DNA from: Trebouxia sp. TZW2008
Lineage: Eukaryota; Chlorophyta; Trebouxiophyceae; Trebouxiales; Trebouxiaceae
Length of the DNA stretch: 64,000 nt
Assembly: GCA_002118135.1 (NCBI GenBank)
Contig: BDIU01000226.1
Span: 80,534-144,533, forward strand
Reading direction: 5' to 3'
Positions 1-12,683 of this stretch are shown here, in pieces. The notes below the pieces were generated by a model, which saw only the letters and a list, made by a program, of their open reading frames with translations, was not told the origin of the DNA and did no database searches. The position numbers and the translations under genes were made by a program. Within the stretch, counting starts at the first letter, position 1. Each line of letters begins with the position of its first letter.

Positions 1-296
1 GCCCTAAGTGAGATTCCTGTCGAGTAAAGTTTAAGCCACAGGAGTGCGGGATTTTGCCGTGCTTTGCATGCTGCTCCGATCGCTGATCAACCTCTTCTGA
101 GCTATTCAGGCGCACTCTAAATGCATGGAGGCCCTACTGTGCTGCTGAGCGGTGGGCCTAGCCACTCCTGCAGTCACCCTTTTGGTGTCAACAAGCTGTG
201 TTAACAACAGGACATGTGCATAGGCAATTTCAGCGCTAGCAACCTCGTCACGCATCGCGCGGAGAGCACGTGCAGGCATCCAGACACCCTCATAAC
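1..296. other. Upstream flank of the KEA gene
   Basis: No coding segment with recognisable homology is visible on either strand. The stretch must contain the KEA promoter and 5' leader; no TATA-like box stands out. Confidence 0.4.
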
Positions 297-3200
297 ATGC
301 CCGCAGCGTTGCTGACCTCCTTCGCGCCTGCAAGACCGTTTACAGCTGTTCAACCGACTTTCCAGCGCAGACTCGTTGTCCGTGCCAGCTCACATCAGCT
401 GCATCGTGACAATGCAGCTTACAATTCTGCTGCAAAATGCAAGCAGTTTGCAGTGTCCAGTCGAAAAGCACAGCGCAAGATGTCAAGGGTCAGGCAAGTT
501 CAGACAAGGGCAGGAAGTGACCCTTTGGTGCCGCTTGGGCTCGACTTTCTCACCTTTCTGGCAGCAACAGTCCTGGTCATACCACTGTTCAAGTCTGTCA
601 AGGCTTCACCAGTGCTGGGCTTCTTGTTTTCTGGACTCTTGCTGGGGCAACTTGGGTAAGGCTTCATGGCTGAGTGCAATGTAAACAACCTTTGTCGCGG
701 CCAGAGAATTCAATACCTTCCTGTTGTCATGCAGTCTTTTCCGCAATATAGAAGACATTCAGAAACTCAGTGAGCTTGGTGTTCTGTTTTTGCTGTTTGA
801 GATGGGTCTTGAACTCAGCTTGGACAGGCTGAAGGTGAGTGCATGACAATGTCATGCTTTGGCATTCCTCAGCTTGATTGGCATATTCCTGTATGGCATG
901 CAATTTTGATCACACATCTTGCCCAGGCACATACATAGCATGCAGAGTGTTTGAGGACACTTGTTTGCTCCAGCACATACCTAGCTGAGCCTGCTGAGCT
1001 TGTCTAGCATGTGTTTTGAATGAATGAGTGAATGAGGTTAACAGAATATGCTGGGTTGCACGCTGAAGGTCCAGTGTACATGCCATTCATGCCACATCGT
1101 TGTCACTTGCATTGCTTGTGCAGGCTCTGGCTAAGTTTGCATTTGGGCTTGGCTCAATGCAAATGGTGTTGTGCACACTAGCATTCACCTGTTTTGCCCT
1201 GCCAGTGGGGAACGGCATAGGAACACAGATCCTGGTCAAGATCTTCCACGCGCCTGTCAGCCTGGCCGCCATTCGCACAGTGGACGAGGCAGTGGTGATA
1301 GGTGCAGCCTTGTCACTCTCCTCCTCAGCCTTTGTGCTGCAGCTGCTATCAGAAACTGGTCAGCTGGGCTCGAAATTTGGGTCAGCTACACTTGGCATTC
1401 TGCTCTTACAGGTAATCAGCTTTGGCCAAAAACCAATTGTCCAGAGTCTGCTTTGTATGTTCTTAGGGATGCAAGCAAGTCACCTGCTACTGCTCTCAGC
1501 GCCAGCCACACAAAAGCCTATCTATAGAACATGACACTGTTGTATGTGCGGCATTCTTTCAGGCGTTCAGACTTCTTGAAAGTTTGTTAGTGTTTGCAGC
1601 AGCAGCAATGCATATCATGGCAATGAAGCTAGCTTACCACATGTGAATGCACGTGACTGACATGCACAACCTTTGATCACTCCAGTACAAGTTCTGTCAC
1701 TGCAGGACATAGCTGTGGTACCATTCCTGGTGCTGTTGCCATTTGTGGAAAAGAATGACCTGGCTGGAGAGAGCACACTAAGCCTAGTGTATGAGCTTGG
1801 CCCAACAGCGTTGAAGACACTAGGCAGTCTGGCTGCCTTGTTGTTTGTTGGGCGGCTGGTCATGCGGCGCCTGTTTGAGCTGGTTGCAGAGTCACGCAGC
1901 GACGAAACCTTCATCTCATTGTGTCTGTTGACAGTCACTGGAGCCGGCCTTCTGACACAGAAGCTCGGCCTGAGCGATACTCTAGGTATGCACTCCACAC
2001 TGCTGTGGGGCTATCATGATAGTATGATGGCATAGATTCTGAGCTTGACAGCTTGAATGACAATTGCCGCAGCATGTCATGGTGATTGCCTTCTATACCT
2101 GACAGCATGTATGCCAGTCAACATAGCATGGCAGATTCAAGTGCCCAAGTCAGTCTTTGGGTTTCCCAAGTGCTTGCTCCAGCTACTCAGCTGACGCTGC
2201 CCCTCGCACAGATTAGTCTAGGACATACCAGCATTTATGCTGCTTTGAACATCAGCTCATGGATGAGCGCAGCTCACGGTTTGACGTGCTGATTGGCTTG
2301 CTTGCATGCAGGGGCTTTCTCAGCAGGAGTGTTGCTAGCTGAGACAAACTACAGAACTCAGGTACAGCAGCTGCTGCTGCTGCTGCATCTCTGGCTGCAT
2401 ACACTCATTAAACTTTGTAATGACTGTGTTGGCTCCCAACAGACATGTCCTTATATCAAACTGTCCTTACTCAGAGCTTTCACTGCAGTCAGAACGCAGC
2501 AATTGAATACCAATTGCATTGTCCTCACATCAGGACAGAGTAATGCAAAAGTTGACACCATGGTCATAAGTATAGGCCCGACGACAATTGCTTGACTGGC
2601 TTTCTTTTTGCATCACCCTATTGTAGACACTTCAGCTGATTTGCTGAAGTACAGACATACAAGTCCTCTTTCCAGCCAGTTTGCATCTGTTCAACAGTGA
2701 TTTGTGTCATTGAACTGCCAAGCACAATGAACAAAATGATGAACGTCAGAATAGCTAGTAGAACCCTTGACCTCCGATTTTCAAACCGTTGCTCTACCAC
2801 TGCAGGTTGAAGCTGACATACGCCCCTTCAGAGGCATCCTGCTGGGTCTCTTCTTCGTCACAACTGGCAGCAGTCTGGACTTGGGCCTGCTGTTTCAGCA
2901 GTGGCCTATTGTGTTGGCCCTCACGGGCGGTCTGATTGCTGTCAAAGTGGGCATCATTGGCAGCGTGGCACCCTTATTTGGCTTGAACAAGTGAGTGCCC
3001 ATCATCCTGTTTCAGTGGCCTATTGTGTTGGCCCTCACAGGCGGTCTGACTGCTATCGACTGCTGTCAAAGTTGGCATCATTGGCAGCGTGGCATCCCTC
3101 TTTGGCCTGAACAAGTGAGTTTATTTATCTCATGGCCAAGCAGCTGAGGCTTTATAGTCTGTCTCGTTCATTGCTCCACACATGCACCTGATGTGCAGTA

Positions 3201-6139
3201 CCTCAAGGCTTGCTTACACATTTTCAGCGCAAGCCTGCTTGCGCTTTGTCTTGAATTCAGAGCTAGAGTGACGGCAGTCAGCATGTGCTAGAATAATAAT
3301 GCAAACCTTCTTTCCAACAATGCCTATGTGGAGGAGACATTGTTGGTAAGAACAGTTGCATGCCATGGCCGTACCTTCAGCGCAGAGTTATCCACAGAAC
3401 GTCAAGGATGGTCAGAGGCGTCACAAGTCACAGGCAATTGACCACATGATAGCGCTGCGCATCAGCAGCAGCTCAGCAGTCTGTGCAGCACAGCTCTATT
3501 TGATCTCAGCTCAAGCTAGGCACAGTTGTACCGACCCAACAGGTGGGGTGCACAGCCAGTTGTATTGGACATCACAGATTGCCATCAGACATTGTTGAGC
3601 ATGTGACTGAAGTTGTGGGCATGCAGGGGGGAGTCAGTGCGCACTGCCTTCATGTTGGCACAGGGCGGCGAGTTTGCCTTTGTGCTGCTCAGCCTTGCAT
3701 CTGAGCTGAAGGTGCTGCCTGTGGAGCTGAACAAGCTGTTGATCATTGTGGTGGTGATCAGTATGGCCCTTACACCGGGCCTTGCCTCTGTGGGCAAGTA
3801 CCTGGCAGAGAAGGCAGATGAAGCTGATGAGGCTTCCTCAGGTCAGCTTGCTGCACTTCAGCATTGTTATGCTGTATCGTGTGCGTTTTCATTGTGGGTA
3901 CTTGCTGAACAAGCTGCTGATCATTGTGATGGTGATCAGCATGGCCCTTACACCGGGCCTGGCCTCTGTGGGCAAATATCTAGCAGAGAAGGCAGACAAA
4001 GCTGATGAGGCTTCGTCAGGTTTGCCTGCTGCATCATCGTCTATGCTTGCTAGCATGTTCAGAGTCTTTGTTGCAGCCTGATGAGCATGCTCTGATGAAA
4101 CTCCTGTCATTGGGTAGGTTGCATCAGCAGCAGCTACATTTGCACTTCTTGGTCTTATTGCTTGCTGGGGGTCATTCAGGACCCTTGCTCCTCAAACGCA
4201 CCATATTGACTGCTGCTATTATCAGCTAGTGACTGCTACAATTCAGACAATGGACACAGCACACACAGGCTGTATGCTGCAGCAATGACCAAAAAGTCAG
4301 CTGATGGTGGTTCGCCCTTGCTTGGAGAACCGCGTTTGCAAAACTGGCTGCATCACAGGACACCATTCAACATCACATGATTGTGTATGTACAATGTGGA
4401 CTTTTGCTGGTGTAGGGCAAGACCCAGCAAGCATAGGCGCAGGGGCACGTGACATGCGGCCTGTGGTCATCTGTGGCTTTGGGGAGCTGGGCCAGTCAGT
4501 GGTGAACATGCTGGAGAGCCCCCTATCTCAGACTCTGGAGCGGGGCCAGGTGCCTTATGTGGCTTTTGACCTGCAGCCAGCACGCATCAAGGCTGCCAGG
4601 GCTGCTGGCTTTAACGTATTGTATGGGTGAGTGCTGCTTCTCTATCCACAATGGCAGTGATATGCATTGCAATGACGCTTTTGATCCGGGCTCAAGGCGA
4701 CATAAGAGGCTGGGGCTGCATCTGCTGCTTCCGCATGCATGCAGAGCCTCAATATGTGTGACAGTGTCCACAGCAAGGTAACAAAGGCTTATGCACTCAT
4801 ACACAAAGTGTGTGGGTGACGTGCTGTGTCATGCAGCACCCTTCAGACATGTCCAGACATGTTTGAGCAAGCGTCAGCTGTCAGCACCTGGCTTCATCAT
4901 GTTTTGCGGTCTGCTGTTGAGACAAGCAGTCAGATCTGATGCATGTCATGCATTACCCAGGTGGGCTGCAAGGCCAGGGTGAGAGTCAGCACCTTGAGGA
5001 GCGAGCAAGATACAATGAGTATTTGTGCTGTGCATGCAGGGATGCATCGAGGGTCTCGGTCTTGCACGCTGCTGGAATTGAGCAACCTAGAGCGCTTGCT
5101 GTGGTTTACACAGCCAGGGGTCGGCTGGTGTCCACAGTGCATGCTTTAAGGGAGGCTTACCCCAATGTGAGCCCTTCACCCTGCCTTTGCATCTGCAGTC
5201 GCACATGCAGCATCTCTGTTATTGTGTGCTGCACAATGCAGCACTCAGTAGCGCAGTGCGGTGCGCTTCAGCCACCGCCGTAGGTCAAGGCATTACGTGC
5301 TGCTGTACGGCAAGCTACCCTTTAGATACATTTTCATTCTCAAGCAATGCCTCAAAGCAGCTGAAGATGTACCTGGTGCATGACATGATCAGATACATCA
5401 AAAGCTGCAGCTTCAGGTACGTGTCGCAGCAATGCTGTTGAGCCTGCTTTGATAAGTCGGGCAAGGCGTAGTGTCCACTAAACGTTGCCTGTTGCAGGTG
5501 CCTATTTATGTGCGTGCCCTGGACTTGCGGCATGCTGGAGAGCTAAAAGCAGCAGGCGCAGATTTTGTGACAGCTTCCACAACAGAAGCTGGCATGGCTT
5601 TGGGCAGCCGCATGCTGCAGGAACTGGGCGGCAGAGAAAACGACATCGCTGGCCTGACGAGAGCCTTGCGCAAGCAGCTCGACGCCAGATCACATGAGAT
5701 GATGCAGATCCTCAGAAACGAGCTGCCAGCACCAGCCATCACGGTGTCTGAAGAAGACGAGGTGTTTGTCTTTGACCAAGGCGCAGTCAGTAAGGCTGAT
5801 TTACCCACACAGGCGGCTTTGGCCACACCACAGAAGAGCACGATAGCACCTAGAGGTCAGGAAACTGCAGCCGCCATGGGTTTGCAAGAAGCGCCTGCTG
5901 ATCAGCCTGTCGTGGTCACTAAGCAGCCTCATGAGGAGAGAGCGACTGCAAGCAAGATGTCACCTGAAGCTGAAGCAAACAGCAACCACAACAACGGGCC
6001 GCTGACTGATGAGCAGCTGCGGGTGAAGTACAGGGATGGGTCTGACTCATGCCCTATTGATGACAGCAAGGAGAAGGAGACAGATAAGGAAAAGGAGAAA
6101 TCACATGCTGGCGCTAAAGCTGCTGATGACAAGCAATAA
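297..6139 (+). CDS. KEA3: Plastid K+/H+ antiporter, KEA3-like (CPA2 family)
   Basis: Cation/proton antiporter expected in a plastid membrane, where KEA proteins exchange K+ for H+. Ten exons join in frame (297-655, 735-834, 1124-1411, 1706-1985, 2312-2361, 2806-2990, 3627-3841, 4416-4626, 5040-5166, 5498-6139) to 818 aa. The N-terminus is rich in Ala, Arg and Ser and looks like a transit peptide. Next comes the Na_H_Exchanger membrane domain, including the family's DIAVVPFLVLLP segment, and then a KTN/TrkA-N nucleotide-binding domain with VVICGFGELG at the start of exon 8. A charged, low-complexity tail of about 150 aa follows. The long stromal N-terminal coiled coil of KEA1/2 is absent, so KEA3 is the closer match; the exact subtype is an inference. 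An in-frame GTG lies at 270, but ATG 297 is the first ATG. Exons 6 and 7 are each followed by a partial duplicate inside the intron. Confidence 0.92.
951..1030 (+). repeat. Interspersed repeat family A, copy 1
   Basis: Lies in KEA intron 2. It shares the run CTCCAGCACATACCTAGCTG, then GCCTGCTGAG and CTAGCATG, then a GAATGAATGA tail, with copies at 47855-47930, 49812-49880 (inverted) and 51443-51490. It has no coding capacity. Confidence 0.7.
2432..2545 (+). repeat. Interspersed repeat family B, copy 1
   Basis: Lies in KEA intron 5. It shares TGTCCTTACTCAGAG, CACTGCAGTCAGAA and CATTGTCCTCACATCAGGA blocks, in the same order, with copies at 28497-28665, 49964-50130 and 53815-53935 (inverted). 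Confidence 0.6.
3013..3120 (+). repeat. Partial tandem copy of KEA exon 6 3' end plus donor
   Basis: Near copy of 2897-2999: the last ~95 nt of exon 6 together with its GTGAGT donor. The copy carries a 10-nt insertion (ATCGACTGCT) that breaks the reading frame, and a few substitutions. It is probably spliced out within intron 6. Confidence 0.9.
3899..4030 (+). repeat. Partial tandem copy of KEA exon 7 3' end plus donor
   Basis: Near copy of 3721-3853, covering about 115 nt of exon 7 and the start of its intron. The frame stays open. Of roughly ten base differences I count eight as synonymous and two as replacements (V to M, E to K). A GT donor is kept. No strong acceptor precedes the copy at the matching point. 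Confidence 0.9.
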
Positions 6140-6715
6140 GCTGACTGTGATGTTTTGCAGGAAAGTACAGTCGTACATAACTGGCAATATTTATTCTTTG
6201 ACATTTGGCCGTGTATCACTTCTGTGGGGTGCCACTTGCTGAGGGTTTTTGCAATGTCTGCTGTCCTTGCAGCATATGCTGCAATATTCGAGCAGTTGTT
6301 TGAGTGACATGCACATCTGCTCATGATCGTGCCATCAGCAGTAAGTTTTTTCCAATTGGCTTCCTGTCTATACTTTTACTTTGGCATGCTGAATGACTTG
6401 ACATTTTCTGCCACCGTTCTGTTTCTGAGCGTTGTGATTTGAGCACAGCAAATATTGCTGTTGGCCAGCAAACTGTTGGTAAGTGTAAGCTGTATAGCAT
6501 ATCAGCTTGTATCAGAAACAGCTGATGCGCTAGTGCACAGCAGCAAGGAGCTGAGCATTCATGTATGCATGAACCCAACTAACTCATCACCCTGCTGTAG
6601 ACATACCTACTCCTGCATACTCCACAACCACTGCAGAGACCGTCTGACCAAACTACAACTCAACAACACTATGACATGCAACTACTGTAGCACATCAAGG
6701 TGATTAGTCTGCATA
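6140..6715. other. Convergent 3' intergenic region, KEA / SUN gene
   Basis: Holds the 3' ends of two converging transcripts. No convincing coding segment or RNA gene was seen. Confidence 0.5.
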
Positions 6716-9700
6716 CTAAGCAGCAGCAGGTATAACCCTAAACACAACAGGCATGAGCCAAACAATCCCTATAGCAGCAATCAGGAAGATGGGGATCCAG
6801 AGAATCCAAGTCAGCTGACCCAAAGCAGGAGCAGTCAGTACCACGACGCCCAGCCAAGCAATGATAGCCAGCAGAACAATGGCAGTCACCCGGTGTTGCA
6901 CTTGATGCATTGCCCGCTGCATTTGCTCAAGTTGAACAAGCACAGCCCTTATGTCAACCTCAACATCTGACAATGTAGCCACAGCAGTATTGCTGTCATC
7001 CTTCAGTGGTTGCTTAGCCCGCTGCATCAAGTCCAGATCAGCTTGTAGACCCTTCACAGCTTGATCCAAAGCGCTTAACTCAGCTGTTGTCCTCTCGATG
7101 TATAGTGAGAGATTGCGTTGTAACTCTGCTAGCTGACGAGGTGTTTGCTTCTGTTGCAGCTTCAAGGATTTGATCTCCTGTATGAGCATGTCGTAAATCG
7201 TACCGCCATGCCTGGCTTTTGCGCTGCCAGCACTGTTATGAGGAAGCAATACGTCATCAGCAAGATTCTCAGCCTTTGCATCAGTTTTGGGCTCTGAGAA
7301 TCTGGCTGGTGCGGCCTGTAGGAGGCCCTCTATCTCTTTGTCAATTGCTTGCCGCCGCTCCTTGGCAGCATCTGCTGTGCCTTGAGCTGATTGTGGCACA
7401 TCTTGACTTGCAGCGTTTTGCTGAGCATCATCTGGCAACACACCGGCCACCAGACATCAGCAATGTGCTTGTTGTGATGTGCAGCAGACTGCAACATGCT
7501 CAATGCCTTTGATTATCTGTGCTGGATGTGCTGTGCTGTACAAGATCTGCCAAAACTCATCTCCAACAAGTGCAAGGCATGAAGCAGTGCATGCCTTTTG
7601 TTTGTTATACAGAAGGGATCATTGAATGCAGACTCATACATGCGTTCTGGCCACTATAAATGACCGATGTGTGACTTGTCAGGAGGGCGCAGCATTGATG
7701 CTTGTCATCAGGCATGGCTATGTACATATCAGAGGCGACAGACCAGGAAGGTAGCTGACCTGTTTGCTGATCCTGTTTGGCTGGCAGCACAGCTGATTGC
7801 TGCAGCTCTGACTTGTCGTTCAATGCATCCAAACCAGCTGCTGCAGAAGCTGCTTTTGCGGCAGCATCAGCCTTCTGACCATCACCCTTGCCAGTATCAG
7901 CCTTTGTTTGTTCCCTCGTCAACCCAGATGGGTCAGACTGTTCTGCTGTCTTGACTGCTGCATGCTGCAGTGTGACATTCTCCACAGCAACAGCAGCAGC
8001 AGCAGCAGCAGTAGCAGCTTCGGCAGCAGCTTGAGCAACATTTGACTGCTTGGCATCAGCAGCAGCAGTGTCACTTGTGAGCAGGTCTTCGCTGCTCAAT
8101 TGGTCTTCTAAGTCTTCGGCAGCGCTCTTGCCAAAGACCAGAACGTCATTGAGGGCACAGATGGGCTCGCTGCCGTGATGAGAGAGAAAGTGGAACTGGA
8201 GGTACTTCTGCCAGGCAGGCTCTGCCACTTCAAAGGTCTGCAGCAACACAGATGATGTCGCTGTACCAAAGACAGCTGTGTCTACACAAGGACAGCTTTG
8301 TCTATACTGTGCAGAGGGGCACTGTGTAGGTTTACGTAAAGCCCATGTTGTTTCCAAAAATTTCTGTATCTAAGGCAGACAGTTTGAGTTGCTTGTTGAC
8401 TGCATTCTGGGATGTTGACCAGCTCAGCCAGACTGACAGGACATAAGGAAGGCCAACAAGGAAAAGAGGAGGGCAACCTTGCCTTCGTTTTTCTTTGCTG
8501 GCCTGATTCATGTTCTGCAAGTCAATTGACCTGGCTGACAGCTAGCAGGTTGCAGTCAGCCAACTGTTCGACACATCCATGCAGGGTCTTGCGTATGCAG
8601 AGGTGTGCAGGGCCTTTGTCGCAAAACTCCAAGGATTCAATTGCTTGAACGCGGGGTCGGCCATCAAGAGTTTGATCCAGATCGACTCAGATCCCTATGC
8701 TGAACAGAAGGGTGATGACAGCAGCTTGCAAGATGCACTGAACATGCTGCACGAAATGGTTTGCCAGTCAAATCCACACATCTTGAGCTGCAGCAAATGT
8801 TCACCATCAGGCAGGAGCGTGACAATTGTGCGGTCCAAGCCATTGACAGGGTCAGGCTCAATCCTCGGTAACTCAAGTGTACCTGTGTGCCTTTCACTTT
8901 GGCAGCAGTGTATTTGCCAAGCAGCTGCCAGCCTGTGGTGTTGAGGGTCTTGCTGTAGTCCCCCCCTTGGGCTCGGGGGTGGGACTGCCTACCCCTCACC
9001 TCAAACTCCTTCACCCTGCTGGAGTATAGTTCATACTGGGACAGCTGAAATGCATCAACCTTTGCTACCTGCAACATGAGTTATGCCAATATTGAGACAG
9101 CTAAAATGCAATCGCTGTGCTACCTGCAGTGCCAAACATGCGACATGATTGAGGCTTTTGTGGCTGATGACAGGAACACACCCACACAAGTGCCTTTTGA
9201 GATGCAGCAAAGGGCAACAACACGGCTGATCGTTGTGTCTTGGGGAGCTCACAATGGAATTGACTTCTGCTTGTAGGAGCCATTGAGAATCTATTTGGCT
9301 GTAGTATCGGCACAATCAATGGCAAAATGACCAGCCTGGCATGATTGCTGATAAGTAAGCTCACAGTTGCTCTAAATGATGCATGCAGCTCACTCACATG
9401 TCAGGCACGAGAAACTTACAGCAACTCTCCTGTATGCATGCCCGGCAAACGTTTATCAATAGATCAATCAAACAGAAATTACTGTCTGGGGCAGGGAGCC
9501 AGATGTAACTCATAATTAAGAGTCATGACATGTCTGTTCCCAACATCATGATAGCGTGCCTGGGAGACATTGTGTACCTGAGACAGCTCTATAATGAACC
9601 ACTGATCAGCCTTGCATTCGTTCTTCATAAAGGTATCACTGTCAGTATCCAAAATAGCAGATGCCTTCTTGGCCTCCTTGTTACTGGCAACAATTTTGGC

Positions 9701-10492
9701 CCCATCCTTCGACAGAGCAAAGTTGTGCCGCTCCTCCTCCAGCAGGTCATCTCTGCTGTACTGCTGCTGCTGTTGCTGCTGCTCCTGCTGTGTTGAAGCT
9801 TTCCCAGTGATTATGTTTGGGGAAAGGCCAATGTCTGTGATGTCGGCAGGCATGCATTTGGCAGATTCTGCAGGGAATGATATCCTGATGGCTCACAACA
9901 GTGGTCATGATGCAAATGGTCAGGGGAAAGTGGATGCCAAGCAATACATTGCACAGAAGGCTTCTGAGTAGCACAAATGATGCGCTGTCCAGCATCACAT
10001 GAAGACTTCAAGCATATTGGCGTTTTGAACTCGCTCTCTCATGACATCCACAGCTTCAAGCACTTTTGTATTTGCAACAGACTGTGAATGCAAGCGACAG
10101 ACAGCACATTGCGCACCTGTTGTAGACGGGCCAGCCGACTCAGCCAACTCTGGCTCACTGACAGGACACACATCAGCAGCAGCTGATCGATAAGGGTCCA
10201 AGAGAGTGGGTTCTGAGCACACTGGCAGGGTTTCACACTGTGGCTGCAATGATGTCGCAGAACACGTGAATTTGCCCACATCTTTGGACTTTAGTGAGCT
10301 GGCTTTGCCAGGATTTTGTTCTGCTGTGTGCTGAGAGGAACCCTCCTGGTTATGACATGAGGAGTGACCGTGCTGTAAATGGCTGTGATTGCTTGTTTGT
10401 GCATTTGCAGTAAGCAGCAAGTGTGCTGTTGCTGTCAGGACAAACAGACGCAGAATCAAAGCAGCTTTATGCCCTCTCCAGCCCTGCAGCAT
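6716..10492 (-). CDS. Mid-SUN domain membrane protein (SLP1/OPT/plant SUN3-5 type)
   Basis: Five exons (10492-9999, 9884-9578, 9068-8883, 8237-7760, 7431-6716) join in frame to 726 aa. The N-terminus has a hydrophobic signal segment (about residues 8-30). A poly-Gln run sits just before the SUN domain, which spans exons 2-4 and shows the family landmarks NFALSKDGAKIVASNKEAKK, then YELYSSRVKEFEVRG, then LQFHFLSHHGSEPICAL. An Ala-rich, charged linker follows, then a predicted coiled coil, then one or two C-terminal membrane segments in exon 5. This order matches the mid-SUN class found in the ER/nuclear envelope, in which members help fold or anchor membrane proteins; that role here is inferred from the family. 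The gene is divergent from the SRPBCC gene. The start at 10492 is the first ATG of an open exon beginning with a signal peptide. Confidence 0.88.
9084..9128 (-). repeat. Partial copy of SUN exon 3 5' end with acceptor
   Basis: On the minus strand it repeats the GCAGGTAGCA acceptor and first ~35 nt of exon 3 (real copy 9074-9032), about 52 bp upstream. It then diverges from the coding sequence. Confidence 0.7.
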
Positions 10493-10820
10493 CAGTCAGC
10501 AGCCGGCGACATCAACAGCTGCCACATGCCGATGACCGCTGTGCAGGGCCAGTCGCTGCCAGGAAGGACATGGTCACCCCGCCCTAGGCGGTATTATGCT
10601 GTGCTTGCGCAACAGCACGTCGCTCAACTTCGGCGCGCATGCGTTATGACTGGCATGCGTTATAGTGGCCGTTACAATTGCCTCCAACTTGGCGCGACCC
10701 GTGAACAAATCTTGAGGCTATCGACAGAGCGTGAGCGCACGTGGCTGTATTGCTCCTTGGCTATTGTCTGTAGTGTTTGCGCAAGAACAGCTGACTCACA
10801 AGCTTCATTGTCGCTCAGCC
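10493..10820. promoter_or_regulatory. Shared divergent promoter region, SUN / SRPBCC genes
   Basis: A 328-bp gap between two outward-facing start codons must hold both promoters and 5' leaders. No specific motif was identified. Confidence 0.4.
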
Positions 10821-12006
10821 ATGCAGGTCGGACGCTCAGCATATTGTCAGTCTGCAAATGTCCTGCCCGCAAGGCGGTTGACTGCTCAGTCTGTCCGCAC
10901 ACCCTTGCTTTCAAAAGCGGTTCAGCTGTCTGCGCGTCAGCCCGTCAGACGTACGAAACGTCCTCATGTGCTCAAAATGCAAGCCAGTTCCGTCGAGAAG
11001 TCCGTCGACACTGAAGTAGACACGGACAACAAGTTCAAATTTACCAACTCAGTTTCAGAAAACTCTTTCGAGGTCAGAGGCGATATCGAGAAAATCTTTC
11101 AGTATGCTGCTGACTTTTCCCATATTGACAAGTGGGACTCAGGTACGTTGCGTCAAACCCAGATACACAGTGGGGAAGGGGTCTACTGTGTTCAACATGC
11201 TTACCTGGCCTTTGTCATGCAGGCACCACTGATGCCAAACTGCGTGAAAGCAGCAAAAGGCCTGCTCTGAAGGTTGGGGACACAGTGTCATTGATGACTG
11301 TGCTGTACGGGGTGAAGTCTTCTACAGTGTAAGGGACTGCTGCGCGTTGTGCTGCATTCAAGTCACGTGCCACCAGCATCATGCTGCCGTGCATACTTAT
11401 CCAATGTCACTGCGTGCAGTTGCAATCATTGCTTGAGAGGCTCAGGAACTGTATCCTTAAATCAGGCAGTGTTTTGAACGAGTTTTGTTTGAACGAGTTT
11501 TGAACTGCATATAGGCTCAAGATATAGCAATTACAATTGTCATCAACCAAGCATCCGATGCAGGTATCAGTTGTTGGAGATGGAACGGCCAAACAAAGTA
11601 GTTTTCTTTGGCGTATCAAGATTCCATGAGAGCACAGACACAGTCACTTTTGAACGCAAACCAGGTCACAAGGATGTCGTCCAAGTGAACTACACAACAG
11701 ATATTGAGCTCATTAGATGGTACAGGTATGCATCCTCAGCAATCATGCCAGAACTTGCACATCACATCTCTTGCCTGGCAGTGACAATAACACATGTTGC
11801 TGAGTGGACTTGTGGTGTGATGCTGGTGGTAGCAGGCATGTTTGAGACAGATAAGTGTGCCTCTTTGCTGCAGGTTATTTCAACCCCTTTTAGGTTTTGT
11901 GATGGCTAATTTGGCCAAGGAAGCTGTGGAGGGCATGCAGCAAAAGTTGCAGCAGCTGCAGGAACAAGGAAAGTTTGCTCCTGAACAGACGGCAGCTGCA
12001 CAATGA
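10821..12006 (+). CDS. SRPBCC/START-like domain protein, probably plastid
   Basis: Four exons (10821-11142, 11223-11328, 11564-11725, 11874-12006) join exactly in frame to 240 aa. The first ~55 aa are basic and hydroxylated with few acidic residues, as in a plastid transit peptide. The mature part reads as a polyketide-cyclase/START-like SRPBCC fold: it starts with a segment around NSFEVRGDIEKIFQYAADF, continues with a VGDTVSLMTVLYG strand and ends with a long C-terminal amphipathic helix preceded by WYRLFQPLLGF. This fold binds hydrophobic ligands such as lipids or pigments; the ligand cannot be told from sequence. The last exon is Gln-rich. The ATG at 10821 is the first in frame, and an open frame extends upstream only through non-ATG codons. 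Confidence 0.8.
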
Positions 12007-12683
12007 GTGTATGGAGAGGCAGCATGGCAAAGCCTCCTTGCAGTGGCTTTGAATTTGAGGTTACCTGCTTGTATGAACGCAATGCAAGCGGTGCAGACTG
12101 CGACAATCAAGGTGCTACTGCCAGGAGCTCAGCGTGCAGCTGCTTTTTGCAGCACCAGGTAGCATGAGGTTGTAGAGGATACTGACTTCTCTGACTCACA
12201 TGTGTATTTTTCTGGTTACATCATCCTCGTTCAAAGAGGCTCCAGTCTTCCCATCATTTAATTGATGTCAGCTGTCTCTGCCTGGACAGGCAGCACGTGC
12301 GGGGTGTGTTACAGACGTCTGTCATTGTGGTCTGTTATACATCAGTCGAAGGCTGCACACAGCTCCCAGACAACTATGTCCCTAGGCCTTTTTGACACAC
12401 TTTTCTGTTGAACCTGCTAGCTTGTGACTTTGCTTGCAGATGTACATCATGTAGCTCAATTGCTGTGGGTGACTCCATCAGCTCCTGTAAATCAGCTGGC
12501 CCCACGCAAGCGCTTTAACAGCAAAATCTCACGAAGTGTCTATCAAGAAGGTGGAGAATTGTACGGTTTACAAGTCTGAAGTCACCCATCATGCCAAGTA
12601 ATGCCAGGTTAGTCATTGCCGGCGACAACTACATTCTATTGCTCAGATCAGTGATCGGGCGCTGACTCTGTACATCGCGGAGC
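12007..12683. other. Intergenic region, SRPBCC to histidinol dehydrogenase
   Basis: Contains the 3' end of the SRPBCC transcript and the promoter of the next gene. No coding segment or repeat was recognised. Confidence 0.5.

Noticed and set aside
8579..8756. Plus-strand open frame (GLAYAEVCRAFVAKLQGFN...) inside a SUN-gene intron
   Set aside because: It reads like protein but has no recognised homology and no exon partners, and lies opposite a well-supported intron.
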